Assembly: GCA_035605155.1 (NCBI GenBank)
Contig: DATNHC010000082.1
Location: 1 to 12,454, forward strand
Source: VRUE01 sp035605155
Lineage (GTDB): Bacteria; Actinomycetota; Thermoleophilia; Solirubrobacterales; 70-9
DNA: 12,454 bases
Reading direction: 5' to 3'
Part shown: positions 6,332-12,454 of the stretch, one piece after another
How the letters are laid out: every line of letters begins with the position of its first letter
Position numbering within the stretch: the first letter of the stretch is position 1
Notes under the pieces: generated by a model
The model's database searches: none
Told to the model about the DNA's origin: nothing
Seen by the model: the letters and a program-made list of their open reading frames with translations, nothing else
Translations under genes and position numbers: made by a program

Positions 6332-7291
6332 CTAGTCGTCGGACGCCATCGCGCGTTCGGCTGCTGCCGCGCCAGCCGCGATCCGGTCGTCCTCACTTTC
6401 CATATCGAGCGCCTTGCCGCCGGGCTTACCACCCGTGTTGCCCCGCCCCGGTTCCGAGCGCCTCTTGGCCCACTCCTGCTCGCGGCGGCCAAGGAAGGCT
6501 TTGAGCGTCTCCGCTGCTGCCTCGTAATCGGGGAGCCCGTCCGGGCCGGGGTTTGCCTCCGCGCGGTGGCGAAGGAAAACGTCCTCGTCCGGGTCGAGCT
6601 CACGTCCCCATGCCTGCTCGATTCGCTCGAGCTCTTGGTCGGCGAGGTCGTCGAGGGCCTGCTCCATATCGGCAGACTGCCTCTCCTGCACTTCTTCCTC
6701 GCGTTCCCTCTCGATCCGCTCGACCCGAGACTCAACATCGTCCTCGTCGTCGAGCAGGTCGAGCAGCTCCTCGTCGGGGTTGCCCTGGCCGCCACCGCTG
6801 ATCCCGAGAAGCTCGAGAGTCTGCGGGTTGGACAGGTCGACCCCCAGGAGCCGCAGGTAATGCGGCATGGTGTTCGGGTCGCGCAGGCCCTCCACGAGTG
6901 CCTGCGACTGTTCGGCTTCACGCCTGGCCTCTTCAACCTCGGCCCGGTCGGCTTGTCGCTTCTGGGTGTACTTGCCCTGCCAATCCTTCTGCAAGGCTTC
7001 CACCGCAGGGCGGGCCGCGGGCTCGACGCCGTCGAGGTCGAAGGAGTCGATGAAGGACTCCTCTTCACCACCGCCCTCGGGCTCGCCTTCCGGCTCACCT
7101 TCGGACCCTCCACCCTCGCCACCTTCGGCCGCCTCGCCCCCGTCGTTGACGAGAGTTCCCGGCGGCAGGGCTGCGCGTTCTGCGGCCCAACCGGCTTCGA
7201 GGCCCGGCGCGATCTCGAGGATCTCGTCGAGCATGGGGAGGTCGGATACGCCCTTGTTCCGGTCGATGCCGGAGGGGTCGTTGTCCTTCAT
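6332..7291 (-). CDS. Capsid scaffolding protein
   Basis: This 319-residue acidic protein directly precedes the major capsid gene, the normal place for the scaffold that templates prohead assembly and then leaves; P22 gp8 is about 303 residues. A short N-terminal helical part (about 18-42) is followed by a low-complexity Gly/Glu stretch (51-78, with EGEPEGEPEGG). A Lys/Arg/Glu helix spans 95-135. Residues 172-228 form a very acidic coiled-coil-like region (LLDLLDDEDDVESRVERIERE). The C-terminus contains a basic patch (EWAKRRSEPGRGNTGGKPGGK, about 273-293). In P22 a basic C-terminal helix binds coat protein; here the basic patch is followed by 25 more residues, so the contact region could lie slightly inside the end. 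ATG at 7291 has an AAAGGAG site. It ends in TAG, 12 bases before the capsid ATG. Assignment rests on composition, helicity, size and order. Confidence 0.85.
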   Translation of the reverse strand: MKDNDPSGIDRNKGVSDLPMLDEILEIAPGLEAGWAAERAALPPGTLVNDGGEAAEGGEGGGSEGEPEGEPEGGGEEESFIDSFDLDGVEPAARPAVEALQKDWQGKYTQKRQADRAEVEEARREAEQSQALVEGLRDPNTMPHYLRLLGVDLSNPQTLELLGISGGGQGNPDEELLDLLDDEDDVESRVERIEREREEEVQERQSADMEQALDDLADQELERIEQAWGRELDPDEDVFLRHRAEANPGPDGLPDYEAAAETLKAFLGRREQEWAKRRSEPGRGNTGGKPGGKALDMESEDDRIAAGAAAAERAMASDD

Positions 7292-7310
7292 CGGTGTTGC
7301 TCCTTTGTTT
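7292..7310 (-). promoter_or_regulatory. Strong ribosome binding site of the scaffold gene
   Basis: AAAGGAG lies at 7300-7306 (minus strand), 8 bases before the scaffold ATG, in the context CCAAACAAAGGAGCAACACC. The block from AAAGGAG to the start closely matches the one before the gene at 4642-5013 (AAAGGAGCACACC then GTG), differing by single-base deletions, and the first codons (start, AAG) also match. It decides the start codon at both genes. Confidence 0.75.
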
Positions 7311-7319
7311 GGGCGCGGG

Positions 7320-7333
7320 GCGCTCGAGAGCGC
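7320..7333 (-). other. Second short hairpin before the scaffold gene
   Basis: The minus strand reads GCGCT, CTCG, AGCGC: a 5-bp stem with a 4-base loop, 13 bases upstream of the scaffold Shine-Dalgarno site. With the UUCG hairpin it makes a pair of stems in the only substantial gap (101 bases) between the portal and scaffold genes. There is no U-run, so termination here is unlikely. Folding near the ribosome site could modulate scaffold translation. Confidence 0.35.
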
Positions 7334-7354
7334 TTGTCCGCTGTTTGGTCGGAG

Positions 7355-7368
7355 GGGGCCGAAGCCCC
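7355..7368 (-). other. Hairpin with UUCG tetraloop in the portal-scaffold gap
   Basis: On the minus strand the sequence reads GGGGC, TTCG, GCCCC: a 5-bp all-GC stem closed by the very stable cUUCGg tetraloop. It lies about 25 bases after the portal stop. No U-run follows (the next bases are CTCCGACC), so it is not a classical intrinsic terminator. It could act as a weak pause site, or as an mRNA-stabilising or processing element protecting the scaffold-capsid message. The structure is seen directly; the function is inferred. Confidence 0.5.
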
Positions 7369-7392
7369 TTGTTCCGGGTAAGCCTTTGGGTG

Positions 7393-9513
7393 CTATTCGC
7401 TGGCGCCGGCAGGCGATCCTTCACCGCCGCCTTCGCCGGGCTGGGAACCGCCGGGCTGGGCCGCGCCGCCGGGGACGGAGGGCATCGGCTTCTCGCCACC
7501 CTTCGCAGCATTGGCTTCACCGTGTTCTTCGGCGAGCACTTCCTGCTGTTCGGCATCGCGCATTTCCTGCTGGGCTTCGAGGTCGAGCACCTTCTGATAG
7601 ACGAAGAGCGACGCCTCCTTCATGCGACGGTTGCCGCGGTCCCAATCGTCGGTCTTCATCCAGCTCTCGAGTGCGGCTTTGAGGACCGGCAGGGAGTCGA
7701 AGGGGCGGGGCAGCCAACCGGGGACGAAGGGGCGGCCGTTGATTTCCTCGAGCACTTCCTCGCCGGGCAGCGCGGGGCGAAGCGGCTGGTTCCAGAACGA
7801 GCCGTCGCGGAGCTGCTGAATCAGGCGATGAGCTCGGCCGACGTCCTCCTCGTAGCCCTGGATCAGCTTCTCGGGGTTGGCCGAGTTGAGGGCCTCGATC
7901 ACCACTTCGGGCGGGAAGACGTTGGGGTAGAGCTGCACGAGCTGGGTGATCCGCTGTTCGATCGCCGAGCGCGACTGCTGGCCGGTCGCCGTCTGCTTCA
8001 CGGCGACGTCGGTTTGATTGCGCAGGTCGGCGCCCTCGAAGTCGCCGACCGGCTCCCAGCCCGTCGTGCCGCGGAACTTCATCAGCCGGTCGCCGCCGTA
8101 GCGCCGTTGGGCGATCACGAGGCAGTCGGACATCAGATCCGAGCGGAAGCGGTCGAAGTCGTTGAGGAACCTTGCCCAAGCGGTGCGATTGAGTTCCGTC
8201 ACCTGACCGATCGCCTTACCCGATTCGACCTGCGGCGGGATGTCCTCGTCGAAGCTGATTTCCGAGAACCGGCGCCGCGCCCGGTCTTCCATCTCGAAGA
8301 GCTCCTCGGGGAAGTCGATGTTTTCGCGCCATTCGGGCTTTTCCCCGTTGGCGAGGGTGCGGTCGTACTCGACCACGAGGCCGGGCTCGTCGGTCGGATC
8401 GGTGAGCAGCACCCCCTCGGCGGCGAGGATCTGCGCAACGAGGCCGATCTGCGAATACTCGCTCTGCTTGTTGATCGCCTGGTCGTAGGAGCGGACCACG
8501 TCGACCACCTTCTGCACGAGGCCCTTGGCGCGATCGCTCGAGCCGTCGATGTCGTAGATCAACCGGCGCAGGCAAGGCCGGTCGACGACCTCGCCCTCGG
8601 CGTCGACGAGCGGGTAGTCCTCCTTGGGGAGCACCTCGCGGCCGTTGGCGAAGGTAAGCCAGCGGCCTTTCGGGTATTTGGGGCAGGGCCGCTCGAAGTA
8701 TTCGGTGACGACGACGAGGTTGGAGCCCTTCTTCTCCCGCTTCGTCATGCGCCCCTCGGTCGCCGTCGAGGCGTCCGCGGTCAGCTTCTCGCCGGGGATC
8801 TTGATGAACTCCGGCTCGCCTTCGACCTCTTCGATCGAGCGCACGTGCTCGACGGCGAGCCAGCGGGACTTCTCGAAATCGACGCCGGGCTCCCAGATCA
8901 CCTCGAGCCCGGAGTAGATCGTCAGCTCGATCTCACCGCGGCCCCGCCACATCGGTTTCTCGGGGTCAGGGCCGCCGGAGCCGTCCGGGTGCTGGGAGAC
9001 GTCGGTGAAGGGGCCGATGTTGCCGTTCCAGCCGGCGCGGCCGAAGGCTTCCTCCGTGACCATCGCCCACCACAGGGCCTTGTCCTCGGCCTCGGGGAAG
9101 CCCCAGATCGGGTAGCCGGCTTTGGCGAGGCGAAGAGCGAGCCGGGAGGCGGCGTAGTCCTCGGGGTCCGACGTCATGGCCGTCGATTCCCATTCGGGCT
9201 CGCGCTGCGTCGCCGCGGACCTCTTCCGCTGCAACATCGGCGAGATGATGTCGTTGCTGCGCCGCACCCGGTGATCGGGCCGTTCGCCACCCTGCGCAAC
9301 CGCCGTGGTCGAGAGGTTGGTGATCGCGGTGCCCTCGTCGTTGAGTTCGGAGAAATGGTTGTTGTTGGCGAACTCGATCCCGAGGAGGCGCCGGGCCTGC
9401 ACTTCCCCGAGCCCCTTCCGGCCGCGTTTGAGCTTCGCGTCGACGTCGGTGGGGATCTCCACCTTCAAGCCGCTCGAGGAGCGCTCGGGCTTGTCGTCGT
9501 CGTACTCAGGCAT
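7393..9513 (-). CDS. Portal protein, P22 type
   Basis: This is the dodecameric ring protein at the unique vertex, through which DNA enters and leaves the head. I chose the ATG at 9513 (706 residues) because it has a GAGG site 7 bases upstream and overlaps the preceding TGA in ATGCCTGA. An in-frame GTG at 9537 would add eight residues but lacks a good site. Length matches the large P22 class (P22 portal about 725). Support comes from the mixed alpha/beta core, an early helix with NDIISPMLQRKRS (87-99), long helices around 329-360 (VQKVVDVVRSYDQAINKQSEYSQ) and 404-460, and a C-terminal helical region (about 605-665, LESWMKTDDWDRGNRRMKEA) followed by a Gly/Pro-rich tail (672-706). It lies upstream of scaffold and capsid as expected. 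It ends in TAG. Assignment is by architecture and order; no single catalytic motif exists for this family. Confidence 0.88.
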   Translation of the reverse strand: MPEYDDDKPERSSSGLKVEIPTDVDAKLKRGRKGLGEVQARRLLGIEFANNNHFSELNDEGTAITNLSTTAVAQGGERPDHRVRRSNDIISPMLQRKRSAATQREPEWESTAMTSDPEDYAASRLALRLAKAGYPIWGFPEAEDKALWWAMVTEEAFGRAGWNGNIGPFTDVSQHPDGSGGPDPEKPMWRGRGEIELTIYSGLEVIWEPGVDFEKSRWLAVEHVRSIEEVEGEPEFIKIPGEKLTADASTATEGRMTKREKKGSNLVVVTEYFERPCPKYPKGRWLTFANGREVLPKEDYPLVDAEGEVVDRPCLRRLIYDIDGSSDRAKGLVQKVVDVVRSYDQAINKQSEYSQIGLVAQILAAEGVLLTDPTDEPGLVVEYDRTLANGEKPEWRENIDFPEELFEMEDRARRRFSEISFDEDIPPQVESGKAIGQVTELNRTAWARFLNDFDRFRSDLMSDCLVIAQRRYGGDRLMKFRGTTGWEPVGDFEGADLRNQTDVAVKQTATGQQSRSAIEQRITQLVQLYPNVFPPEVVIEALNSANPEKLIQGYEEDVGRAHRLIQQLRDGSFWNQPLRPALPGEEVLEEINGRPFVPGWLPRPFDSLPVLKAALESWMKTDDWDRGNRRMKEASLFVYQKVLDLEAQQEMRDAEQQEVLAEEHGEANAAKGGEKPMPSVPGGAAQPGGSQPGEGGGEGSPAGASE

Positions 9514-9874
9514 CGGGTGCCTCGTCGCCTCGAGCACGCCGCTCGGCTTCCCGACGCTTGCGCCGCTCGGCGTAGGCAGCGTCGTCGTCGGCCGCTATCG
9601 GCTGCGGTCGACGACGATCCTTGCGGTCCTCGCGGAGCGACTCCTGTACGGCGATCTCAGGCGCCTGGATCCGCTGATTGAGCTCGCGGCGCTCCCGCAC
9701 CCACTCGGCCCTCTCCTCGGCCGCCTCGACGCGCACAGCGGCCGTCTCGGCACGACTGCGGGCCAGGGTGGCAGTCGCCGTCGCCCGCTCGCGCTCGAAG
9801 CCCCGCTCGCGGTAGGCGAGCAGGGCCACGAGGGCGATGCAGACGAGGGTGAGGAGAACGAGGGCGAGGGTCAC
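9506..9874 (-). CDS. Membrane-anchored coiled-coil protein, unknown function
   Basis: The 122-residue protein opens with one strongly hydrophobic segment (residues 1-20, LALVLLTLVCIALVALLA). A long charged helix follows (about 22-90), rich in Arg, Glu and Ala with the look of a coiled coil, and then a very basic tail (ERRKRREAERRARGDE). The likely topology is one N-terminal transmembrane helix with a long soluble helix. The GTG start is two bases after the previous stop with no clear Shine-Dalgarno site, so translation is probably coupled. Its TGA overlaps the portal ATG in the string ATGCCTGA. This plan, small with an N-terminal anchor and a coiled coil, resembles inner-membrane spanins, but the gene sits between head genes with no visible lysis neighbours, so I do not assign that function. 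A role in DNA delivery or prohead-membrane contact is also conceivable. Confidence 0.7.
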   Translation of the reverse strand: MTLALVLLTLVCIALVALLAYRERGFERERATATATLARSRAETAAVRVEAAEERAEWVRERRELNQRIQAPEIAVQESLREDRKDRRRPQPIAADDDAAYAERRKRREAERRARGDEAPDA

Positions 9875-9876
9875 GG

Positions 9877-10338
9877 CTATTTGATCAGCCCGAGCGTGAC
9901 GAGCGCTTCGCCGAGTTCTTTGGCCGTGACTTCGGCTGCGGGTTTGAGGTCCGGCTGCGCGGCCGGCGCGGTGCCGAAGAAGCCGACTTTGGTGCCGTCG
10001 TGGTTGAGGTCGCCCCCGATGTTGGCGGCGCCAGTGACGGTCGCGTCACCGCCGACCGCCAGGTCGTCCCCGACCGTGAAGTCGTCGACCACCGAGGCGT
10101 CCTCGAAGCTGCCGGCCGTGAGATCGCGCACGACGAGCTCGGTGCTCGAGACGGAGACGAACCACTTGGAATCGGTGATCTGCACCGTTTTCCCCGCTTC
10201 GAGTTTGGTGTCGCCCGAGTCGACGTCCTGGGTGGCCTTGTAGTAGCAGTCGGCACCCGCGCCGTTCAGGATTTCCTTCGGCTGCTCCGGCGTCGCGTAG
10301 ATGAAAACCGCCGTGGTGCCGATCGTTGCTCGAAACAT
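9877..10338 (-). CDS. Probable head-fibre or decoration protein with short glycine repeats
   Basis: The protein has 153 residues. The first 70 residues look like a small beta-rich head with the opening MFRATIGTTAVFIYA. Residues 85-112 carry short repeats built on Val-Gly-Asp/Gly-Asp (FTVGDDLAVGG, TVTGAANIGGD). These lead into DGTKVGFFGTAPAAQP (114-129), a motif I know from phage head-fibre and tail-fibre proteins, where it precedes a short C-terminal helix such as the one here (ELGEALVTLGLIK). Such repeats usually form a slender trimeric stalk. Its place among head genes, before the portal, favours a capsid-surface fibre over a tail fibre, but that is inference. ATG at 10338 has an ideal AGGAGG site with a 5-base spacer. 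The stop is TAG, two bases before the next GTG. Confidence 0.75.
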   Translation of the reverse strand: MFRATIGTTAVFIYATPEQPKEILNGAGADCYYKATQDVDSGDTKLEAGKTVQITDSKWFVSVSSTELVVRDLTAGSFEDASVVDDFTVGDDLAVGGDATVTGAANIGGDLNHDGTKVGFFGTAPAAQPDLKPAAEVTAKELGEALVTLGLIK

Positions 10339-10347
10339 CCCGTCCTC

Positions 10348-10683
10348 CTAGTTCGTGGTGGGCGCAGGCCCGAGCGCCTCGCGCAGTGTTTCTTCCGCGT
10401 CGGACAACCCCTGCTTGGCAGCGACGATCCGCCGCAGCCGGGCCGCCTCGGCGTTGGCCTCTTCGAGCTCGGCCTCGAGCTCGTCGACCCGCGCCTTGCG
10501 GACCATCCCGGCCGTCTCGGCGGCCTTTTCGACGAGCTCGAGCCGCACGTAGATGTGCGGGTCGGGGATCCCGTCCCACTCCTTGCCGAAGTCGACGACA
10601 GGACCGTCGCGCCGGCCGGTGACGAGGCACGTGTGCGGCGGCCGGGAGCGGTGGTCGGGGAGGGTGACGATTTTGGGATCCAC
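10348..10683 (-). CDS. Small coiled-coil protein, unknown function
   Basis: This 111-residue protein starts with GTG, preceded by a good Shine-Dalgarno site (AAAGGA, 7-base spacer). The first 50 residues form a compact segment with a single cysteine (HTCLVTGRRDGPVVDFG, about 17-33). Residues 58-93 are a heptad-like helix rich in Glu, Ala and Arg (VDELEAELEEANAEAARLRR), so a dimeric or trimeric coiled coil is likely. It lies 15 bases after terL and 9 bases before the head-fibre gene, and its TAG stop merges with that gene's AGGAGG site. P22 has nothing between terminase and portal, so this is an accessory insertion. A virion or assembly role is inferred only from its place in the morphogenesis cluster; I recognise no family. 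Confidence 0.75.
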   Translation of the reverse strand: MDPKIVTLPDHRSRPPHTCLVTGRRDGPVVDFGKEWDGIPDPHIYVRLELVEKAAETAGMVRKARVDELEAELEEANAEAARLRRIVAAKQGLSDAEETLREALGPAPTTN

Positions 10684-10698
10684 GGTGAAGTCCTTTCG

Positions 10699-12330
10699 CT
10701 AGGTGTACTTGCCCATGACGGTGCCGCGTGAGCGGCGGGGGCCGGGGTTGTAGGGGGGGGCGGTGCCGGGCTTCCATGCTTGCTGACGAGCCCGACGTCT
10801 TTTGCGTTTGATCGGCACCCGCCGCTCCATGCAGAGGTAGCGGAGCGCGTCGCAGGCGTGGTCGTCCTTCTTGACGACGCCGAAGCTGCCGTCCTCCTTG
10901 GGCTTCTTGCGGTACTTGCGCATCTGCCGAATGAGGTTGGTGCAGCGGGAGGAGATCACGATCAGGGGAAACGGTTTCTTGCCCTCGTCCTCGTCGTCGA
11001 CGTGGTGAATAAGCCGGCGTTCGATCTCCATGCAGCCGGCCTCGAGGTCGTTCTTGCCGTAGATCACCGGGATCCCGGCGGCGATCCAAGCCTCGCCGAC
11101 TTTCTCGCCGGTCGAGAGGTCGCGCGAGCGGGCGGCCGGGTCGATGATGCTGTACTTGCAGACCTCCGGCAGCCCCCATCCTTCGCGCAGGCTGCCGATG
11201 GATTCGGCCGCACGCTCGGGGACCGCGGAACGGCCGGCGAGGGCGAGCTCGTCGTAGATCACGATCCGGCCATGCTTGTCGACGCCGCCGAAGAGGATCG
11301 CCGTCTGCACCTGGCCGGGGTCGATCGAGTCAAGGTGTTCGAGGTTGCCAACGAGATCCTTGTCGATCCACTCCTCGGGCACCACGTGGATCCGGTCCTC
11401 AGCCCGCGGCTCGAAGGCCTCCCAGACCAAGCCTTTCGCGTTGGTGAAGGCGCCTTCGGTGACGGCTTCGCGCTGGTCGCCGCGGATCCCCTTGATCGCA
11501 TCTTCGCGGCCTTCCTCGCTCAAGTGCGGGTTCTCGAAGATCGAGGCCTGCACCAAGAGGAGGCCCTCCTCCTCGTTGAGCCACACCCGATCCTCGAGCT
11601 GCTCGCCTTCTTCGACGGCCTGCTCGTGGATCTCGTCGAAGACCCAGCCGAGCTTTTCGGAGATCGGGGTGAAGCCCCAGAGCATGTCGCCGTGGTAGTC
11701 GGCGATCCGCATCCGGGCCTGGGTGTAGATCCGTTCCCCGTCTTCGGTGTCGGGCGGCTCCTCGTCCCAGACGATCCGGTGACGCGCCGAGCCGCCGTGC
11801 TTGGAGGGCGGCTGTTCGGTCGTCATGAAGTCGAAGACCGACCCGTTGGCGAAGTAGACGATGTGATCCTTGTCGCGGTAGGCCGTCTCCCACGACCCGC
11901 CCCGGAGCTGCGACGGCGGCACCCAGAGCTGGATCGTCTCGAGGAGCGACTGATAGGGCTTGCCGTAGTCGGGGGTGATGAAGCGGCATTTGAACTTGGT
12001 GCCCTTCGGCCAGATCCGGTAGTCGCGCAGATGCTCGGGGATCACGTCGAAGTCGATCGCCTGGATCAAGCAGTCGATCACCGTGGCGGTCGACTTGCCC
12101 GAGCGGTTGCCGCCGACGAAGGCTTTGGTCTTCACCCGGTGACGGTGAAAGATCTCCTGGCGGCCGTGGGGGATGTAGCGGAAGAGCGGGTTTTCCTCGA
12201 GCGACTCGTTGGCCTTGGCGATCAGCTCGAGGACGGCGGGATCCTCGAGCATCGCCGGGTCGTCGACCTCGAGCTCAAAGCCGGGGGGGACGGCGCCGCC
12301 GAGGCCGTCCTCGCGGACGTGCTCAACCAT
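10699..12330 (-). CDS. terL: Terminase large subunit (packaging ATPase and nuclease)
   Basis: This 543-residue protein is the motor that pumps DNA through the portal into the prohead and cuts the concatemer. The N-terminal ATPase has a clear Walker A loop, GGNRSGKST at residues 73-81. A hydrophobic strand ending in acidic residues, RIVWDEE at 185-191, serves as Walker B and catalytic glutamate. WGFTP at 218-222 sits where the coupling motif is expected. The C-terminal RNase H-like nuclease shows acidic residues in LDSIDPG (about 333-339), in IYDEL (358-362) and in the diagnostic DDHACDALRY (489-498). The last 40 residues are basic (KRKRRRARQQ). Length fits the family; P22 gp2 is about 500 residues. 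ATG at 12330 overlaps the preceding stop by 8 bases. The stop is TAG, followed after 15 bases by the next gene. The assignment is secure; the packaging strategy (headful or cos) cannot be told from these motifs by eye. Confidence 0.96.
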   Translation of the reverse strand: MVEHVREDGLGGAVPPGFELEVDDPAMLEDPAVLELIAKANESLEENPLFRYIPHGRQEIFHRHRVKTKAFVGGNRSGKSTATVIDCLIQAIDFDVIPEHLRDYRIWPKGTKFKCRFITPDYGKPYQSLLETIQLWVPPSQLRGGSWETAYRDKDHIVYFANGSVFDFMTTEQPPSKHGGSARHRIVWDEEPPDTEDGERIYTQARMRIADYHGDMLWGFTPISEKLGWVFDEIHEQAVEEGEQLEDRVWLNEEEGLLLVQASIFENPHLSEEGREDAIKGIRGDQREAVTEGAFTNAKGLVWEAFEPRAEDRIHVVPEEWIDKDLVGNLEHLDSIDPGQVQTAILFGGVDKHGRIVIYDELALAGRSAVPERAAESIGSLREGWGLPEVCKYSIIDPAARSRDLSTGEKVGEAWIAAGIPVIYGKNDLEAGCMEIERRLIHHVDDEDEGKKPFPLIVISSRCTNLIRQMRKYRKKPKEDGSFGVVKKDDHACDALRYLCMERRVPIKRKRRRARQQAWKPGTAPPYNPGPRRSRGTVMGKYT

Positions 12331-12454
12331 CGACCGGCGGCGGCAAGTCGATCACCGCGGCGGGGGCCGGGGCCGGCAACTGCCGGGGGGCCTGGCCGGG
12401 GACGAGGCGGATCCCCTTCGCCTCGAGCGCGCGCTGCAACTCGGGGAAGCTGTG
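12323..12454 (-). CDS. C-terminal end of an upstream phage gene in the small-terminase position (partial)
   Basis: Only the last 43 codons are inside the window; the gene begins beyond the right edge. The visible tail starts HSFPELQRALEAKGIRLVPG and then runs into a Pro/Ala-rich end (LPAPAPA, then DLPPPVDG) that is probably disordered. It stops at TGA, and that stop overlaps the terminase start in the 8-base string ATGGTTGA, so the two genes are translationally coupled. In P22-type phages the gene directly before the large terminase encodes the small terminase subunit, which selects DNA for packaging. That position is the only reason to suggest this role. No DNA-binding motif is visible in the fragment, and another packaging or accessory protein is equally possible. 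The reading frame itself is well supported, because it is open to the window edge and ends exactly at the coupled start. Confidence 0.6.
   Translation of the reverse strand, partial: HSFPELQRALEAKGIRLVPGQAPRQLPAPAPAAVIDLPPPVDG

Noticed and set aside
7355..7368. UUCG hairpin as a full intrinsic terminator
   Set aside because: The stem is only 5 bp and is followed by CTCCGACC with no U-run.
5042..7381. 779-codon open frame on the plus strand opposite capsid and scaffold
   Set aside because: Its product is Arg/Val/Gly/Leu-rich with no domain pattern and mirrors the codon bias of the minus-strand genes. It would overlap two well-supported virion genes and has no convincing ribosome site.
9514..9537. 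GTG at 9537 as the portal start
   Set aside because: The ATG at 9513 has a GAGG site at proper spacing and an overlap with the previous stop; the GTG has no comparable site.
7294..9681. 795-codon open frame on the plus strand opposite the portal
   Set aside because: It lies antisense to the whole portal gene, is low in aromatic core patterns, and arises from GC-rich third positions. The portal frame has length, start signal and context in its favour.
10046..11179. 377-codon minus-strand frame overlapping terL and two small genes
   Set aside because: It is Arg/Pro/Gly-rich, out of frame with the clear terminase nuclease motifs, and spans three real genes.
1..12454. TAG reassigned as a sense codon
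   Set aside because: TAG ends each frame at a sensible family length, and in most cases a new ribosome site and start follow within about 15 bases, so it acts as a stop here.
1..12454. tRNA genes, CRISPR arrays, insertion sequences, attachment sites, defence genes
   Set aside because: I saw no cloverleaf pattern, spaced repeats, terminal inverted repeats or relevant protein motifs, and coding density leaves almost no room for them.

Overview
The window is a continuous block of tailed-bacteriophage virion genes. All of them lie on the minus strand and are described here in transcription order, from high to low coordinates. The DNA is GC-rich, bacterial-type Shine-Dalgarno sites (AGGAGG, AAAGGAG) precede many starts, and genes abut or overlap by 4 to 8 bases. 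This fits a phage or prophage of a high-GC bacterium. I see no integrase, repressor, tRNA, lysis or replication gene, so host and lifestyle cannot be read from this window.

The backbone follows the head and tail order of P22-type short-tailed phages: the end of an upstream gene in the small-terminase position, large terminase (10699-12330), portal (7393-9513), scaffold (6332-7291), major capsid protein (5111-6319), a gp4-like head-tail adaptor (3418-4035), a gp10-like beta-propeller tail protein (1843-3417), a fibre with a collagen-like shaft in the tail-needle position (902-1846), and two Arg/Gly-rich proteins where P22 encodes its ejection proteins (222-869 and 1-218, the latter cut by the window edge). 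Two blocks are inserted into this order. Three small genes lie between terminase and portal: a coiled-coil protein, a probable head-fibre protein and a membrane-anchored coiled-coil protein. Two genes of unknown role lie between the capsid gene and the adaptor.

Non-coding space is very small. The two longest gaps are 7292-7392 (portal to scaffold), with two short hairpins and a strong ribosome binding site, and 5014-5110 (after the capsid gene), with a 12-bp GC stem followed by a T-rich run that looks like an intrinsic terminator or attenuator. No gene-free stretch exceeds about 100 bases.

Three properties stand out. Every gene whose stop does not overlap the next start ends in TAG (10 of 10). 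The four TGA stops all sit inside start-stop overlaps, and TAA is absent. The distal part of the collagen-type fibre is much less GC-rich than the other genes. The plus strand carries very long open frames opposite the portal, scaffold and capsid genes, but these look like compositional shadows. I found no defence system, mobile element or CRISPR array; the interest lies in the fibre, the accessory virion genes and the stop-codon pattern.
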